The notes under the pieces: generated by a model
Told to the model about the DNA's origin: nothing
Seen by the model: only the letters and a program-made list of their open reading frames with translations
Database searches by the model: none
Assembly (NCBI GenBank): GCA_022360715.1
Contig: JAKSCG010000025.1
Span: forward strand, 35,049-99,048
Direction of reading: 5' to 3'
Source: Halanaerobiales bacterium
GTDB lineage: Bacteria; Bacillota; Halanaerobiia; Halanaerobiales; DTU029
DNA: 64,000 bases
Position numbers and translations under genes: made by a program
Part shown: piece after piece, positions 1-8,612 of the stretch
Layout: each line of letters opens with the position of its first letter
Position numbering within the stretch: position 1 is the first letter of the stretch

Positions 1-2
1 AT

Positions 3-509
3 TTAGCTTACAAATATTTTGGGCTTAGTGTATCGGGTTTGTTTTCGATTCAGTATGCAATGGCTCCCTGGAGTTGGGCTAAATTTGTTGATTTACTGAA
101 ACACCTCTGGATTCCGATCATTGTAATCGGAACTGCCGGGACAGCCAGTTTGATTCGAGTATTAAGGGCTAACCTGCTGGATGAGTTGGGAAAACCATAT
201 GTAGTTACGGCCCGGGCCAAAGGGCTTTCCTATCTGCGATTACTCTTTAAATATCCGGTTAGGATTGCCTTAATCCCGTTTGTCAGTACTGTTGGCTGGA
301 CATTTGCCGGTTTGATCAGTGGGTCGGTTATCACCGGAATAGTCCTTAATCTGCCGACAACCGGACCGATGTTATTACAGGCCTTGAAAACACAGGATAT
401 GTATCTGGCCGGTAGCTTTCTCCTGTTTTTAAGTATCATCACGGTGATCGGAACACTTGTTTCTGATCTGCTCCTGGCGATAATTGATCCTAGAATAAGG
501 TATGAGTAG
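3..509 (+). CDS. Oligopeptide-type ABC transporter permease (DppB/OppB family), 3' part
   Basis: The reading frame is open from the left edge of the window (codons from base 3), so this is the C-terminal half of a permease whose start lies outside. The visible part has three or four hydrophobic segments and the EAA-type cytoplasmic loop that docks on the ATPases (around VTARAKGLSYLRLLF), as in DppB/OppB proteins. These span the cytoplasmic membrane and form the channel with a DppC-type partner. It ends 12 bases before the next permease and heads a same-strand run of two permeases, two ATPases and a binding protein. The TTG at 39 is internal and should not be taken as the start. Confidence 0.9.
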   Translation, partial: LAYKYFGLSVSGLFSIQYAMAPWSWAKFVDLLKHLWIPIIVIGTAGTASLIRVLRANLLDELGKPYVVTARAKGLSYLRLLFKYPVRIALIPFVSTVGWTFAGLISGSVITGIVLNLPTTGPMLLQALKTQDMYLAGSFLLFLSIITVIGTLVSDLLLAIIDPRIRYE

Positions 510-521
510 GGGGATAGTAAA

Positions 522-1652
522 ATGGAAACTAATCCAGAAATAGTCTTTCCGGAAAAACAAAACCCGCTTGAAAGCGAGATCTACCTTGCCTCACAATGGG
601 AGTTGATCTGGCGGAGGTTTAAACGACATAAGTTAGCTATTGCCGGCCTGGTAATTTTAATTATAATTTATACTATGGCCATCTTCTGTGGCTTCTTTTC
701 TCCTTATAGCCCATATTTATATAATGCCGATTATATCAATGCCCCACCCCAGACCCTGCAATTCTTTGATCAGGACGGTTTTCATTTTCGCCCCTTTGTT
801 TACGGATATGAAGTGAGCCGAGATCCGGAAACTTTTCGGATGGAGTATCAAATTGACCACAGCAAGAAATACCCGGTTTATTTTCTGGTTCGGGGAGATC
901 GTTATAAATTGTTAGGGATCTGGGAAACGGATCTCCATTTATTTGGGGTCAAAGAAGGACATATCTTCCTTCTAGGGGCAGATCCGATGGGCCGGGATCT
1001 GCTGTCAAGGGTCTTATATGGGGCCAGGATCTCTACTTCAATTGGTTTTATCGGAGTATTTTTAAGTTTTGTGCTGGGAATCGGTTTTGGAGGGATCTCC
1101 GGTTTATATGGGGGGGCCATTGATAACTTGATTCAGCGGATGATTGAATTTATTAAAAGCATCCCGTCAATACCCCTCTGGATGGGTCTGGCCGCGGCCC
1201 TGCCCCAGGACTGGACGGTAATCCAGGTATATTTTGCAATTACGATTATTTTGTCTTTAAAGGGATGGACCGGTTTGGCCCGCGAGGTCAGGAGTAAATT
1301 TATGTCACTGCGGGAGGAAGATTTTATTTTATCGGCCCGGCTGATCGGGGCCAGTAAAACCAGGATTATCACCCAGCATATGATCCCTTCCTTTTTAAGT
1401 CATATTATTGCTCAGGTAACATTAGCCATACCGGGGATGATCCTCGGTGAAACCTCTTTAAGTTTTCTTGGATTGGGGATCCGCCCACCGGCGATTAGCT
1501 GGGGTTCGTTATTACAGGCAGCCCAGAATGTCAGGACAGTTGCCCTGACCCCCTGGCTATTGTTACCCGGAGTTTTTGTTATTATCACTGTTTTAGCCTT
1601 TAATTTCCTCGGTGATGGCTTGCGCGATGCGGCTGATCCTTATGGGAAATAG
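522..1652 (+). CDS. Oligopeptide-type ABC transporter permease (DppC/OppC family)
   Basis: 376 residues with a Shine-Dalgarno-like GGGGATAG just upstream. A cytoplasmic N-terminus is followed by a first membrane segment (about residues 38-60). Then comes an extracytoplasmic stretch of about 100 residues rich in aromatic and charged residues, which is longer than in short DppC proteins but occurs in a subset of OppC proteins. Next are the binding-protein-dependent transport segments (about 165-375). The EAA loop contains ARLIGASKTRI, and LGETSLSFLGLG near the C-terminus is typical of OppC. It pairs with the permease just upstream. The substrate cannot be read from the permease; the downstream glycosidases suggest oligosaccharides rather than peptides. 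Confidence 0.93.
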   Translation: METNPEIVFPEKQNPLESEIYLASQWELIWRRFKRHKLAIAGLVILIIIYTMAIFCGFFSPYSPYLYNADYINAPPQTLQFFDQDGFHFRPFVYGYEVSRDPETFRMEYQIDHSKKYPVYFLVRGDRYKLLGIWETDLHLFGVKEGHIFLLGADPMGRDLLSRVLYGARISTSIGFIGVFLSFVLGIGFGGISGLYGGAIDNLIQRMIEFIKSIPSIPLWMGLAAALPQDWTVIQVYFAITIILSLKGWTGLAREVRSKFMSLREEDFILSARLIGASKTRIITQHMIPSFLSHIIAQVTLAIPGMILGETSLSFLGLGIRPPAISWGSLLQAAQNVRTVALTPWLLLPGVFVIITVLAFNFLGDGLRDAADPYGK

Positions 1653-1684
1653 TGTGAGCAAGGAAGGAAGGTGACACCAGTTTA

Positions 1685-2698
1685 GTGAAAAATTTACTGG
1701 AGATCAAAGATTTAAAAATAAATTTTAATACGGAAGAGGGGATAGTCAGGGCCGTTAGAGGGGCCAGTATCCGGATCGATAAAAATATTATCCACGGTTT
1801 AGTCGGGGAGAGCGGCTGTGGTAAAAGCGTTACCGCCCGGTCGGTTTTAAATATTTTAGCCGCTAATGCCGAGATTATCGGGGGAGAGACCTTATATCAC
1901 CACCAGGGGGAAATAGTTGATCTCTCTAAACTGCACCCTGACGGTAAGGAAGTACGAAAGTTCAGGTGGCGTGATATCTCAATGATCTTTCAGGAACCGA
2001 TGACTTCCTTTAGTCCGGTTCATACCATTGGTAATCAGATCATGGAAGCTATTTTGCTCCATTCCGATTTGAGTCAGGTTGCAGCGAGAACCCATGCGAT
2101 CAACATGTTGGAGCGAGTCGGTATTCCCGACCCGGCGAAACGGATCGATGAGTATCCCCATCAGCTGAGTGGTGGGATGCGCCAGCGGGCCATGATCGCG
2201 ATGGCACTCTCCGGCAACCCCAAACTGCTGATTGCCGATGAACCGACAACAGCCCTTGATGTAACGATCCAGGCCCAGATTATTGACTTGATGAAACAGA
2301 TGAAAGATGAGCTGGGGATGTCGATTATGATTATCACCCATGATATGGGTGTAATAGCGGAGATGGCTGATTATGTTTCGGTGATGTATCTGGGGAAAGT
2401 GGTTGAAAGTGCACCGGTAGTGGAGTTATTTTATAATCCCCTCCACCCTTATACTAAAGCCTTGTTAAAATCAATCCCGACGATCAATAGTAAAAGAGAA
2501 GAGAAATTAACGGCAATCGCCGGTACAGTACCCGATGCTTATTGTATTCCCGATGGATGTGCTTTTTACCCGCGTTGTTCCCAATACAAGCCGGGCGTAT
2601 GTGACCGGAGCGAGCCTAATTTGACGGAGATAGCAACCGACCATCAAGTTGCTTGCATTATGTATCATGGTGAGGTGGAAACTGATGGAGGAAAATAA
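1685..2698 (+). CDS. ABC transporter ATP-binding protein (DppD/OppD type)
   Basis: 337 residues starting at GTG 1685 behind AAGGAAGGTG. Walker A is GESGCGKS (residues 41-48), the signature is LSGGMRQR, Walker B is [12 protein letters not shown], and the switch His lies in IITHD. The C-terminal oligopeptide-transporter extension holds the spaced cysteines ([15 protein letters not shown]) that in DppD/OppD proteins bind an iron-sulfur cluster. It energises import through the two permeases upstream. The end overlaps the next ATPase start by 14 bases, which indicates translational coupling in one operon. Confidence 0.95.
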   Translation: MKNLLEIKDLKINFNTEEGIVRAVRGASIRIDKNIIHGLVGESGCGKSVTARSVLNILAANAEIIGGETLYHHQGEIVDLSKLHPDGKEVRKFRWRDISMIFQEPMTSFSPVHTIGNQIMEAILLHSDLSQVAARTHAINMLERVGIPDPAKRIDEYPHQLSGGMRQRAMIAMALSGNPKLLIADEPTTALDVTIQAQIIDLMKQMKDELGMSIMIITHDMGVIAEMADYVSVMYLGKVVESAPVVELFYNPLHPYTKALLKSIPTINSKREEKLTAIAGTVPDAYCIPDGCAFYPRCSQYKPGVCDRSEPNLTEIATDHQVACIMYHGEVETDGGK

Positions 2699-3704
2699 GC
2701 TGTTAGAGGTCAGAAATTTAAAAAAGTTCTTTCCGATTAACCGGGGCTTTTTTAACCGAAAAGTAGGTGAGGTTAAAGCGGTCAACGGGGTCGATTTCAG
2801 TATTTATCAAGGAGAAACCTTAGGCTTGGTCGGGGAAAGCGGTTGTGGCAAAACTACTTTAGGTCGGGCAATTCTTCGGGCGGTTGAACCGACTTCCGGG
2901 CAGGTATTATTCCGGACCGGGGAGGGTAAGGTGGTAGATGTAACCAAAGCTGAGGACCGACAATTGAAAAAAATCAGGAAAGACATGCAATTAATTTTCC
3001 AGGATCCCTATTCCTCCCTAAATCCGCGGATGACGGTTAAAGATCTGGTCGGTGAACCTTTGCTGGTTAATAAAATAGCCAGGGGGAAAGGGTTGCAACA
3101 AAAAATTATTGAACTGATTGAACAGGTTGATCTTCGGCCGGAATATATGGACCGCTACCCCCATGCCTTTAGTGGAGGTCAGCGCCAACGAATTGGAATT
3201 GCCCGGGTTTTGTCTTTGAATCCGCGGTTTATTGTTTGTGATGAAGCGGTTTCGGCGCTTGATGTTTCAATTCAAGCCCAGATTATTAATCTCTTACAGG
3301 AACTACAACAAAAATACAAGTTAACTTATCTCTTTATCGCCCATGATCTCAGTTTAGTAAAATATCTCTGTGATCGAATTATCGTGATGTATCTGGGTAA
3401 AATAGTGGAAATTGCCGATAGTGAGCAGCTTTTTACTCAGACCAGACATCCCTATACTGAGGCCCTTCTTTCCGCCGTTCCCCGGGTCGATCCCAAACGT
3501 AAATCTAGTAAAATAATTCTTAAAGGAGAAGTTCCCAGCCCGATTAATCCACCGGCCGGTTGTTATTTTCATCCTCGTTGTAATTATGTACAAGAAAAAT
3601 GTCGCCGGGAAGAACCGCTCTTTAGAAATGTCGGACAAGAGGGTGAGGAACATTATGTTTCCTGCCATTGGGCTGAACAATTAGGGCCTAAAGAGGTGAT
3701 GTAA
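2685..3704 (+). CDS. ABC transporter ATP-binding protein (DppF/OppF type)
   Basis: 339 residues from ATG 2685, which sits at good spacing from GAGGTGG; an in-frame TTG at 2649 lies deep inside the preceding gene and is less likely. Walker A is GESGCGKT, the signature FSGGQRQR, and Walker B reads [11 protein letters not shown], the form typical of OppF/DppF rather than OppD. The C-terminal oligopeptide-type tail carries the FHPRCNY and CRREEP cysteines. With the preceding DppD-type protein it makes the heterodimeric ATPase of this importer. Confidence 0.95.
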   Translation: MEENKLLEVRNLKKFFPINRGFFNRKVGEVKAVNGVDFSIYQGETLGLVGESGCGKTTLGRAILRAVEPTSGQVLFRTGEGKVVDVTKAEDRQLKKIRKDMQLIFQDPYSSLNPRMTVKDLVGEPLLVNKIARGKGLQQKIIELIEQVDLRPEYMDRYPHAFSGGQRQRIGIARVLSLNPRFIVCDEAVSALDVSIQAQIINLLQELQQKYKLTYLFIAHDLSLVKYLCDRIIVMYLGKIVEIADSEQLFTQTRHPYTEALLSAVPRVDPKRKSSKIILKGEVPSPINPPAGCYFHPRCNYVQEKCRREEPLFRNVGQEGEEHYVSCHWAEQLGPKEVM

Positions 3705-3718
3705 AAAGGAGGGGGTTT

Positions 3719-3751
3719 ATGGCAACAAACTTGTTCACAATCAGTCTATAA
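3719..3751 (+). other. Possible 10-codon leader ORF
   Basis: ATG 3719 opens a ten-codon frame (MATNLFTISL, stop TAA 3749-3751) behind a very strong AAGGAGGGGG site, between the second ATPase and the binding protein gene. The purine run is more than chance would be expected to give, yet the next real start is at 3775 with its own AGGAGG. It may be a translated leader that tunes expression of the binding protein, or merely a fortuitous ATG. No homology can be judged at this length. Confidence 0.25.
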
Positions 3752-3774
3752 TAAAATTAGGAGGGAAGCTACTA

Positions 3775-5772
3775 ATGAAGAAAAGTATTTTATTGTTAGT
3801 ATTCTTGATTTTGTTTGTGGGCAATAGCGGAGTTGAGGGCGCGGAATGGCAAGGTACAGATATTTATTCCGAAACAGCAATTCAGTACAGTACTGCGGAA
3901 CAGTTTGAAGCAAAAACCGGGAAAACGATTGACCAATATAACGAGGCCCCGGAATTTGCAGAGATGGTCAAACAGGGAGAATTACCCCCAATCGAACAGC
4001 GTCTGCCCGACAACCCGGTGGTAATTGAACCGGCCGAAAATATCGGGCTCTATGGTGGAACCTTAAAAAGGGTCTGGAAGGGTCCCTCAGATCGATGGGG
4101 AGTACGAAAACTATTTGGGGAAAGATTTGTAACCGGTGCTCCCGATAGACGGGTCCACCCTAATGTCGCCGAAAGTTGGGAGATTGTTGATCAGGGAAAG
4201 ACTTATATTTTCCATCTGAGGAAAGGTCTAAAATGGTCGGATGGACATCCGGTGACAGCTGATGATGCCATGTTCTGGTGGGAGGTTCGAAATGACAAGG
4301 AACTAGACGGAATTTTTGGTCCTCCTAAATCTGATTTTTATATCAATGATCAACTTTGTGAATGGAAAAAGATTGATGACTATACCTTCAGTGTGTCCTT
4401 TGTTGCTCCGCATGCTACTTTTCTGGAATTTATTGCCAGCGAAGGTAAGGCCCGGATGATTATGCCTAAACATTATATGGAGAAATTCTATCCCCGCTAC
4501 ACACCGTTAAAAGAAGTAAATAAAATTGTGCAAAAAGAGGGTCATGATGACTGGAAAAAATTGATGGAAGCCAAGTGGAGTTGGCCGGATATGAATCCTA
4601 ATCGTCCGACGATAACCGCCTGGATTCCGGCCAATGAGCCAAGTGAAAGCTTTTTCATAATGAAGAGGAATCCCTATTACTGGAAGATTGACTCAGCGGG
4701 TAATCAACTCCCCTATATCGAAAAAATAGCTCATGAACAGGTCACCGATAAAGAAATTATGACGATGCGGGTAATTAGCGGTGAGGTGGATTTCCAAAAC
4801 AGGCACATGTCTTTTGATAACTATCCTTTGTATATGGAGAACAGGGAAAAAGGCAACTATCGGGTGATGAATATTCCTGATATTAAGCTGGGTGAGAGTA
4901 AAACGGTGATCTTTATTAATTTGAATATTCAAGATCAAGTAAAAGCAGAGATCTTCAATAACGATCAATTCCGGAAGGCCCTTTCATTGGGGATCAACCG
5001 AGAAGTAATTATCGGCATGTTTTTCTTTGGCCAGGCAATCCCCTTCCAGGCTGCTTTTCCAGCTGAAACCCCCTTCTATGATCAGGAATGGGCTCAGGCT
5101 TATATTGATTACGACCCGGAGAGGGCTAATCAGATGTTGGATCAGATTGGCTTAAAGTGGGGAGATAATAAATATCGACAGTACCCGGATGGTAGTACCT
5201 TGACTGTGTCGATCGAGCTTACTGATGGCAAAGATGTTAATATCTATGAGTTGGTCAAAGATAATTGGAAAGATATTGGCGTTAATTTGCAGATTAATAC
5301 ACCGGAACGTTCCCTGCGTGAGGAAAGGACTGAACACGGTAATTTTGAGTTAGCTGCCTGGAGTTTTGATACAAGTGACCGGCCGGACTTACTCGGCAAA
5401 CACTGGTCTGTTTCTAAAAACGAATCAGGTGTGCATTGGGGCCCGTTATACAATAAATGGTACCGGACCGGGGGAAAAGATGGGGTAGAACCACCGGCTG
5501 AGATTGCCAGACTTAATCAAATATACATGCAATTAAAATCAACACCTGATTTTGACCAGCGGAAGGAATTAATGCAGGAAGTAATTGATTTCCATAAAGA
5601 GCATATTTTTATGATCGGTATGGCTGGGATTCCTTCTGATTCTACGAATAGTCCAGGAAGCATTGTTATTGTCGATGAGCGGCTTAGAAATGTTAAACCA
5701 TGGCCGATCGTTGGTGTCTTATCACGCGGTGCGGGCATTTCAATGATTCAACAATTCTATTTTGAACCATAA
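3775..5772 (+). CDS. ABC transporter substrate-binding protein, family 5 (large form)
   Basis: 665 residues with a Sec signal peptide (MKKS, hydrophobic core to about residue 20, cleavage near VEGAEW) and no lipobox Cys. The SBP_bac_5 fold is shown by the stretch WSDGHPVTADDAMFWWE and by the RKALSLGINR region about two thirds in. At 665 residues it is longer than the usual 520-560; this large form is common next to glycosidases in anaerobic Bacillota and Thermotogae, where it binds oligosaccharides. It is the exported recognition subunit of the transporter encoded just upstream. An AGGAGG precedes the ATG and a terminator follows, closing the transporter operon. Confidence 0.92.
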   Translation: MKKSILLLVFLILFVGNSGVEGAEWQGTDIYSETAIQYSTAEQFEAKTGKTIDQYNEAPEFAEMVKQGELPPIEQRLPDNPVVIEPAENIGLYGGTLKRVWKGPSDRWGVRKLFGERFVTGAPDRRVHPNVAESWEIVDQGKTYIFHLRKGLKWSDGHPVTADDAMFWWEVRNDKELDGIFGPPKSDFYINDQLCEWKKIDDYTFSVSFVAPHATFLEFIASEGKARMIMPKHYMEKFYPRYTPLKEVNKIVQKEGHDDWKKLMEAKWSWPDMNPNRPTITAWIPANEPSESFFIMKRNPYYWKIDSAGNQLPYIEKIAHEQVTDKEIMTMRVISGEVDFQNRHMSFDNYPLYMENREKGNYRVMNIPDIKLGESKTVIFINLNIQDQVKAEIFNNDQFRKALSLGINREVIIGMFFFGQAIPFQAAFPAETPFYDQEWAQAYIDYDPERANQMLDQIGLKWGDNKYRQYPDGSTLTVSIELTDGKDVNIYELVKDNWKDIGVNLQINTPERSLREERTEHGNFELAAWSFDTSDRPDLLGKHWSVSKNESGVHWGPLYNKWYRTGGKDGVEPPAEIARLNQIYMQLKSTPDFDQRKELMQEVIDFHKEHIFMIGMAGIPSDSTNSPGSIVIVDERLRNVKPWPIVGVLSRGAGISMIQQFYFEP

Positions 5773-5806
5773 GCTAATCATGCTGTTTGAAGATTGATTT
5801 AAAAAA

Positions 5807-5846
5807 TGCCTCTTATCAATCTACATGGTGAGGGGCAGCTTTTTTA
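5807..5846 (+). terminator. Intrinsic terminator after the ABC operon
   Basis: A 12-base stem (5807-5818 with 5826-5837, several G-U pairs) with a seven-base loop is followed directly by a run of six T at 5840. It separates the transporter genes from the HAD/glycosidase genes. Confidence 0.85.
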
Positions 5847-5876
5847 TTCTTTTAATTAATGGGAGGAAGGATGCTA

Positions 5877-6416
5877 ATGGGAGCTAGAATTAAAGCAATT
5901 TTGTTCGACCTTGGTGATGTAATTATGAAGGAAGCAACTGAAGTCAAGGATCATAATGATGTAACCCTGACTGCCGAGTTGGTTCCCGGAGCGAAAGAGA
6001 CTTTAGTTGAATTAAGGGAGAGAGGCTACCGGCTGGCTCTGGTTGCTGACACTAAGGTTGGTACTTATCAAAATGTCTTAAAACAACACGGCCTGTTTGA
6101 CCTGTTTGAGACTTTTGCTATTTCCGAAGAGGTCGGTTGTTTAAAACCGGACCCCCGGATCTTCAAAACAGCCCTGACCAGTCTAAATATTTCCGAAAAA
6201 AACTATAACGCGGTAATTATGGTCGGGAATAATCTGGAACGTGATATTAACGGCGCCAACCGCCTGGGGCTTATTTCTGTCTGGAGCAACTGGAATCGTC
6301 AGGCTCGTTATCGAAGCAAACCGGCCGAAGCTGATCAGTTTCCGGATTATACGATCGGTACCTTGCCCGGTTTACTGGAGATAATTGAGCCGATTGAAAG
6401 GGGCTTAATTAATTGA
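5877..6416 (+). CDS. HAD-superfamily hydrolase
   Basis: About 179 residues from ATG 5877, chosen because GGGAGGAAGG (5861-5870) lies at correct spacing; ATG 5859 and 5871 overlap or abut that site. HAD motifs are visible: motif I FDLGDV (nucleophile Asp first), motif II VADTK, motif III Lys in CLKPDPRIF, motif IV MVGNNLERD. In motif IV the usual first acidic residue of GD is Asn, a variation seen in some HAD phosphatases. The position between a sugar importer and glycosidases suggests a small sugar-phosphate or cleanup phosphatase. The end overlaps the next start in TTGA. Confidence 0.85.
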   Translation: MGARIKAILFDLGDVIMKEATEVKDHNDVTLTAELVPGAKETLVELRERGYRLALVADTKVGTYQNVLKQHGLFDLFETFAISEEVGCLKPDPRIFKTALTSLNISEKNYNAVIMVGNNLERDINGANRLGLISVWSNWNRQARYRSKPAEADQFPDYTIGTLPGLLEIIEPIERGLIN

Positions 6417-7801
6417 AGTCAAATAATTGTTATCTGGTTACAGATTATGGGGCAGTCGGTGATCAGCAAACACTTAATACTAAATTTATCCAGCAAACAA
6501 TCGATCTGGTTGCCCAAAAGGGGGGAGGAGTAGTTGTTATTCCCCCGGGCCAGTACCTGACCGGGACAATTTTCCTGCCCAGTAAGACCGTCCTGGAGAT
6601 TCAAAGCGGGGCGGTGCTGATTGCTTCCCCTGATTTAAAGGATTATCCCCCGCTGGAGCATGGTCATAATAAAGACCGTCAGCCTTACCACCTGATTGTG
6701 CTTGATCAAGTAGAGGATGTCTGGATCAGGGGTGGGGGTAGGATCGAAGGGTCTGGTCAGGAATTCTGGTATCCCCGGGTTGGTCCCGGGGCCAGACCCG
6801 GGAATTATCACTGGTATCGGGAACGGGAAAAAAGGGTTAGTCCCTTGATCGAAGTTGTCCGCTCCCGTAAGATCAAGCTACAGGATATTACAATTACAAA
6901 TTCTCCCGGTTGGACCTGTCATTTCCATTGTTGTCAGTCCGTCCAGATCAATCGAATCCGGATTTACAATCATAAATTTGGTCCCAATACCGACGGCCTG
7001 GACATTAACGGTTGTCGCGATGTATTGATCAGTGATTGTCAGATCGAAACCGGTGATGATGCCATTGTCCTGAAAACAACTCCGGATAGTCATAGTTGTG
7101 AAAGGGTTACGATCAGCAATTGTATTTTACAGAGCAACTGTGTGGCTTTAAAACTGGGGGCCAAAGAATCTTATCATGATATCCGGGAGATTACGATCAG
7201 CAATTGTATTGTCCATCACAGCAACCGGGTTCTGGGCTTATATTCCTTAAACGGAGGGAATTTTGAAGGGATTACCGTTAATAATATTGTCGGTAATACT
7301 GATAATGGGATGTTCCTCACCCTCCCGATCCATTTTGATTTACGCCGGAATAATCATGGTGCCGGGAAAATCAGCCATGTTCAGATCAGCAATTTTATAG
7401 CCAGGGGCCAGGGCCGGGTCTTGTTGACAGCGGAAGCCGGGACTCAACTCAGTAATATCTTTCTGCGCGATATCCATCTTAGCTATCCCGGACTGGAAGA
7501 TGCGGCGGAACTAATCGACATATTGCCCAGTGGGAGCGGGACATATTCTAATAACAATCCGGCGGCCCGGCAAACCAGGGCAGCATTTATTGCTGAAAAT
7601 GTCTCCAATCTCTTTCTCGACAATTTAACGGTCGACTGGCCGGAAAAATCTTATCGCTTTGATTATTATGCCTTTTGGGGCAGGAATCTGCGCGGGGGAT
7701 TTTTGAATCTACCGTTGCTCAGGGGTTTTAAAGGCGGGGATATATGTTGCTTCGATAACTGTCAGCTTGATTATAAACAAGACGTGGGAAGGAGAGTGTG
7801 A
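6413..7801 (+). CDS. Glycoside hydrolase family 28 (polygalacturonase-like)
   Basis: 462 residues starting at TTG 6413, overlapping the HAD stop by 4 bases. The N-terminal pectate-lyase-like opening (TDYGAVGD, residues 7-14) and right-handed beta-helix repeats are clear. GH28 active-site motifs are present: NTDGLDI (Asn-Thr-Asp) and GDDAIVLK (Asp-Asp), with a later ISNCIV repeat. There is no signal peptide, so it should act in the cytoplasm on imported oligosaccharides. GH28 exo-enzymes release galacturonic acid or rhamnose from pectin fragments. The neighbouring importer and second glycosidase agree. The exact bond is not determined. Confidence 0.92.
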   Translation: MKSNNCYLVTDYGAVGDQQTLNTKFIQQTIDLVAQKGGGVVVIPPGQYLTGTIFLPSKTVLEIQSGAVLIASPDLKDYPPLEHGHNKDRQPYHLIVLDQVEDVWIRGGGRIEGSGQEFWYPRVGPGARPGNYHWYREREKRVSPLIEVVRSRKIKLQDITITNSPGWTCHFHCCQSVQINRIRIYNHKFGPNTDGLDINGCRDVLISDCQIETGDDAIVLKTTPDSHSCERVTISNCILQSNCVALKLGAKESYHDIREITISNCIVHHSNRVLGLYSLNGGNFEGITVNNIVGNTDNGMFLTLPIHFDLRRNNHGAGKISHVQISNFIARGQGRVLLTAEAGTQLSNIFLRDIHLSYPGLEDAAELIDILPSGSGTYSNNNPAARQTRAAFIAENVSNLFLDNLTVDWPEKSYRFDYYAFWGRNLRGGFLNLPLLRGFKGGDICCFDNCQLDYKQDVGRRV

Positions 7802-8589
7802 TGAAAACTGGTAAGCAGGCGCAGCTCGCTCAGGAATCTGTCCCGTTGCTTTGTTTTGATAACCGTGAACCCTTTTTACCGGTTCTGGTCGGGTATACGG
7901 TTGCATTCAGCAGGCAGGCTTCTCCCTCATTTAAACGGGAATTAACTCCCCGACCCGGGGGGATGATCATTGAGTATGCAATTTACTGGGACTGGGAAAT
8001 AGGGCATCATTATGACTTAGAACACCTCTGGGTCTATCGTTCGGCGGCCGGTCAGATTGAGCTGGTGGAAGGGAGTGCCCACGGGATCTATCTATCACTC
8101 TGGCCGGCAGCACCGGAGCTGGAGCAGGTCGAATATACGATCAGGAATAAAGATCAGGCGGGACGGGCCTGTCTGGTTGAGGATAATGATCCGACTTTCC
8201 GGCAAGTTCAGCAAGCCGGGCCAATAACTGTTTATGCTGAACCGGGTAAACATGCCTTTGCCCCCCGCCCGGACTGGTTTATCGCCAGAAAAGAGGAAGT
8301 GATGAGCAGTTGTACCAGCCGGGCCGGTCAGGGTGGGCTAAGCCGGGGGGTTTTTGGCGACCGTCTCCGGGCCGGGGAGCAGGACCGGGATGTGCTGGCG
8401 CAAAAGTATTTAAAAGAATATTCCTTTATTCCATCATTTCAATTTGGATTATCTATTTGGCCGGGGAGAGATCTCCCCTTGCTTCCCTGGGAAGAATTAT
8501 ATAAAATAATTCCGAAGAGAGTGGATTGCTGGATGGCAGCTCTGGCGAAGGGGCAACGGCAACCGGATAATCTGCCTAATAGTAGTTGA
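7801..8589 (+). CDS. Conserved-looking protein of unknown function in glycosidase cluster
   Basis: 262 residues from ATG 7801, whose first base is the last base of the GH28 stop; GGAAGGAG lies six bases upstream (a GTG at 7798 is also possible). I do not recognise the family. It has no signal peptide or membrane segment. The middle is rich in aromatic and acidic residues (IEYAIYWDWEIGHHYDLEHLWVY), followed by a conserved-looking HGIYLSLWP patch, resembling a His-rich beta-sandwich or metal site. Its tight coupling between two glycosidases suggests a carbohydrate-binding or sugar-modifying role, which is inference only. Confidence 0.75.
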   Translation: MKTGKQAQLAQESVPLLCFDNREPFLPVLVGYTVAFSRQASPSFKRELTPRPGGMIIEYAIYWDWEIGHHYDLEHLWVYRSAAGQIELVEGSAHGIYLSLWPAAPELEQVEYTIRNKDQAGRACLVEDNDPTFRQVQQAGPITVYAEPGKHAFAPRPDWFIARKEEVMSSCTSRAGQGGLSRGVFGDRLRAGEQDRDVLAQKYLKEYSFIPSFQFGLSIWPGRDLPLLPWEELYKIIPKRVDCWMAALAKGQRQPDNLPNSS

Positions 8590-8612
8590 GAAAAAATTAA
8601 GGAGTGATTCAG

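Noticed and set aside
2649..2684. TTG start for the second dipeptide-type ATPase
   Set aside because: ATG 2685 has a proper ribosome site and begins the family's usual N-terminus.
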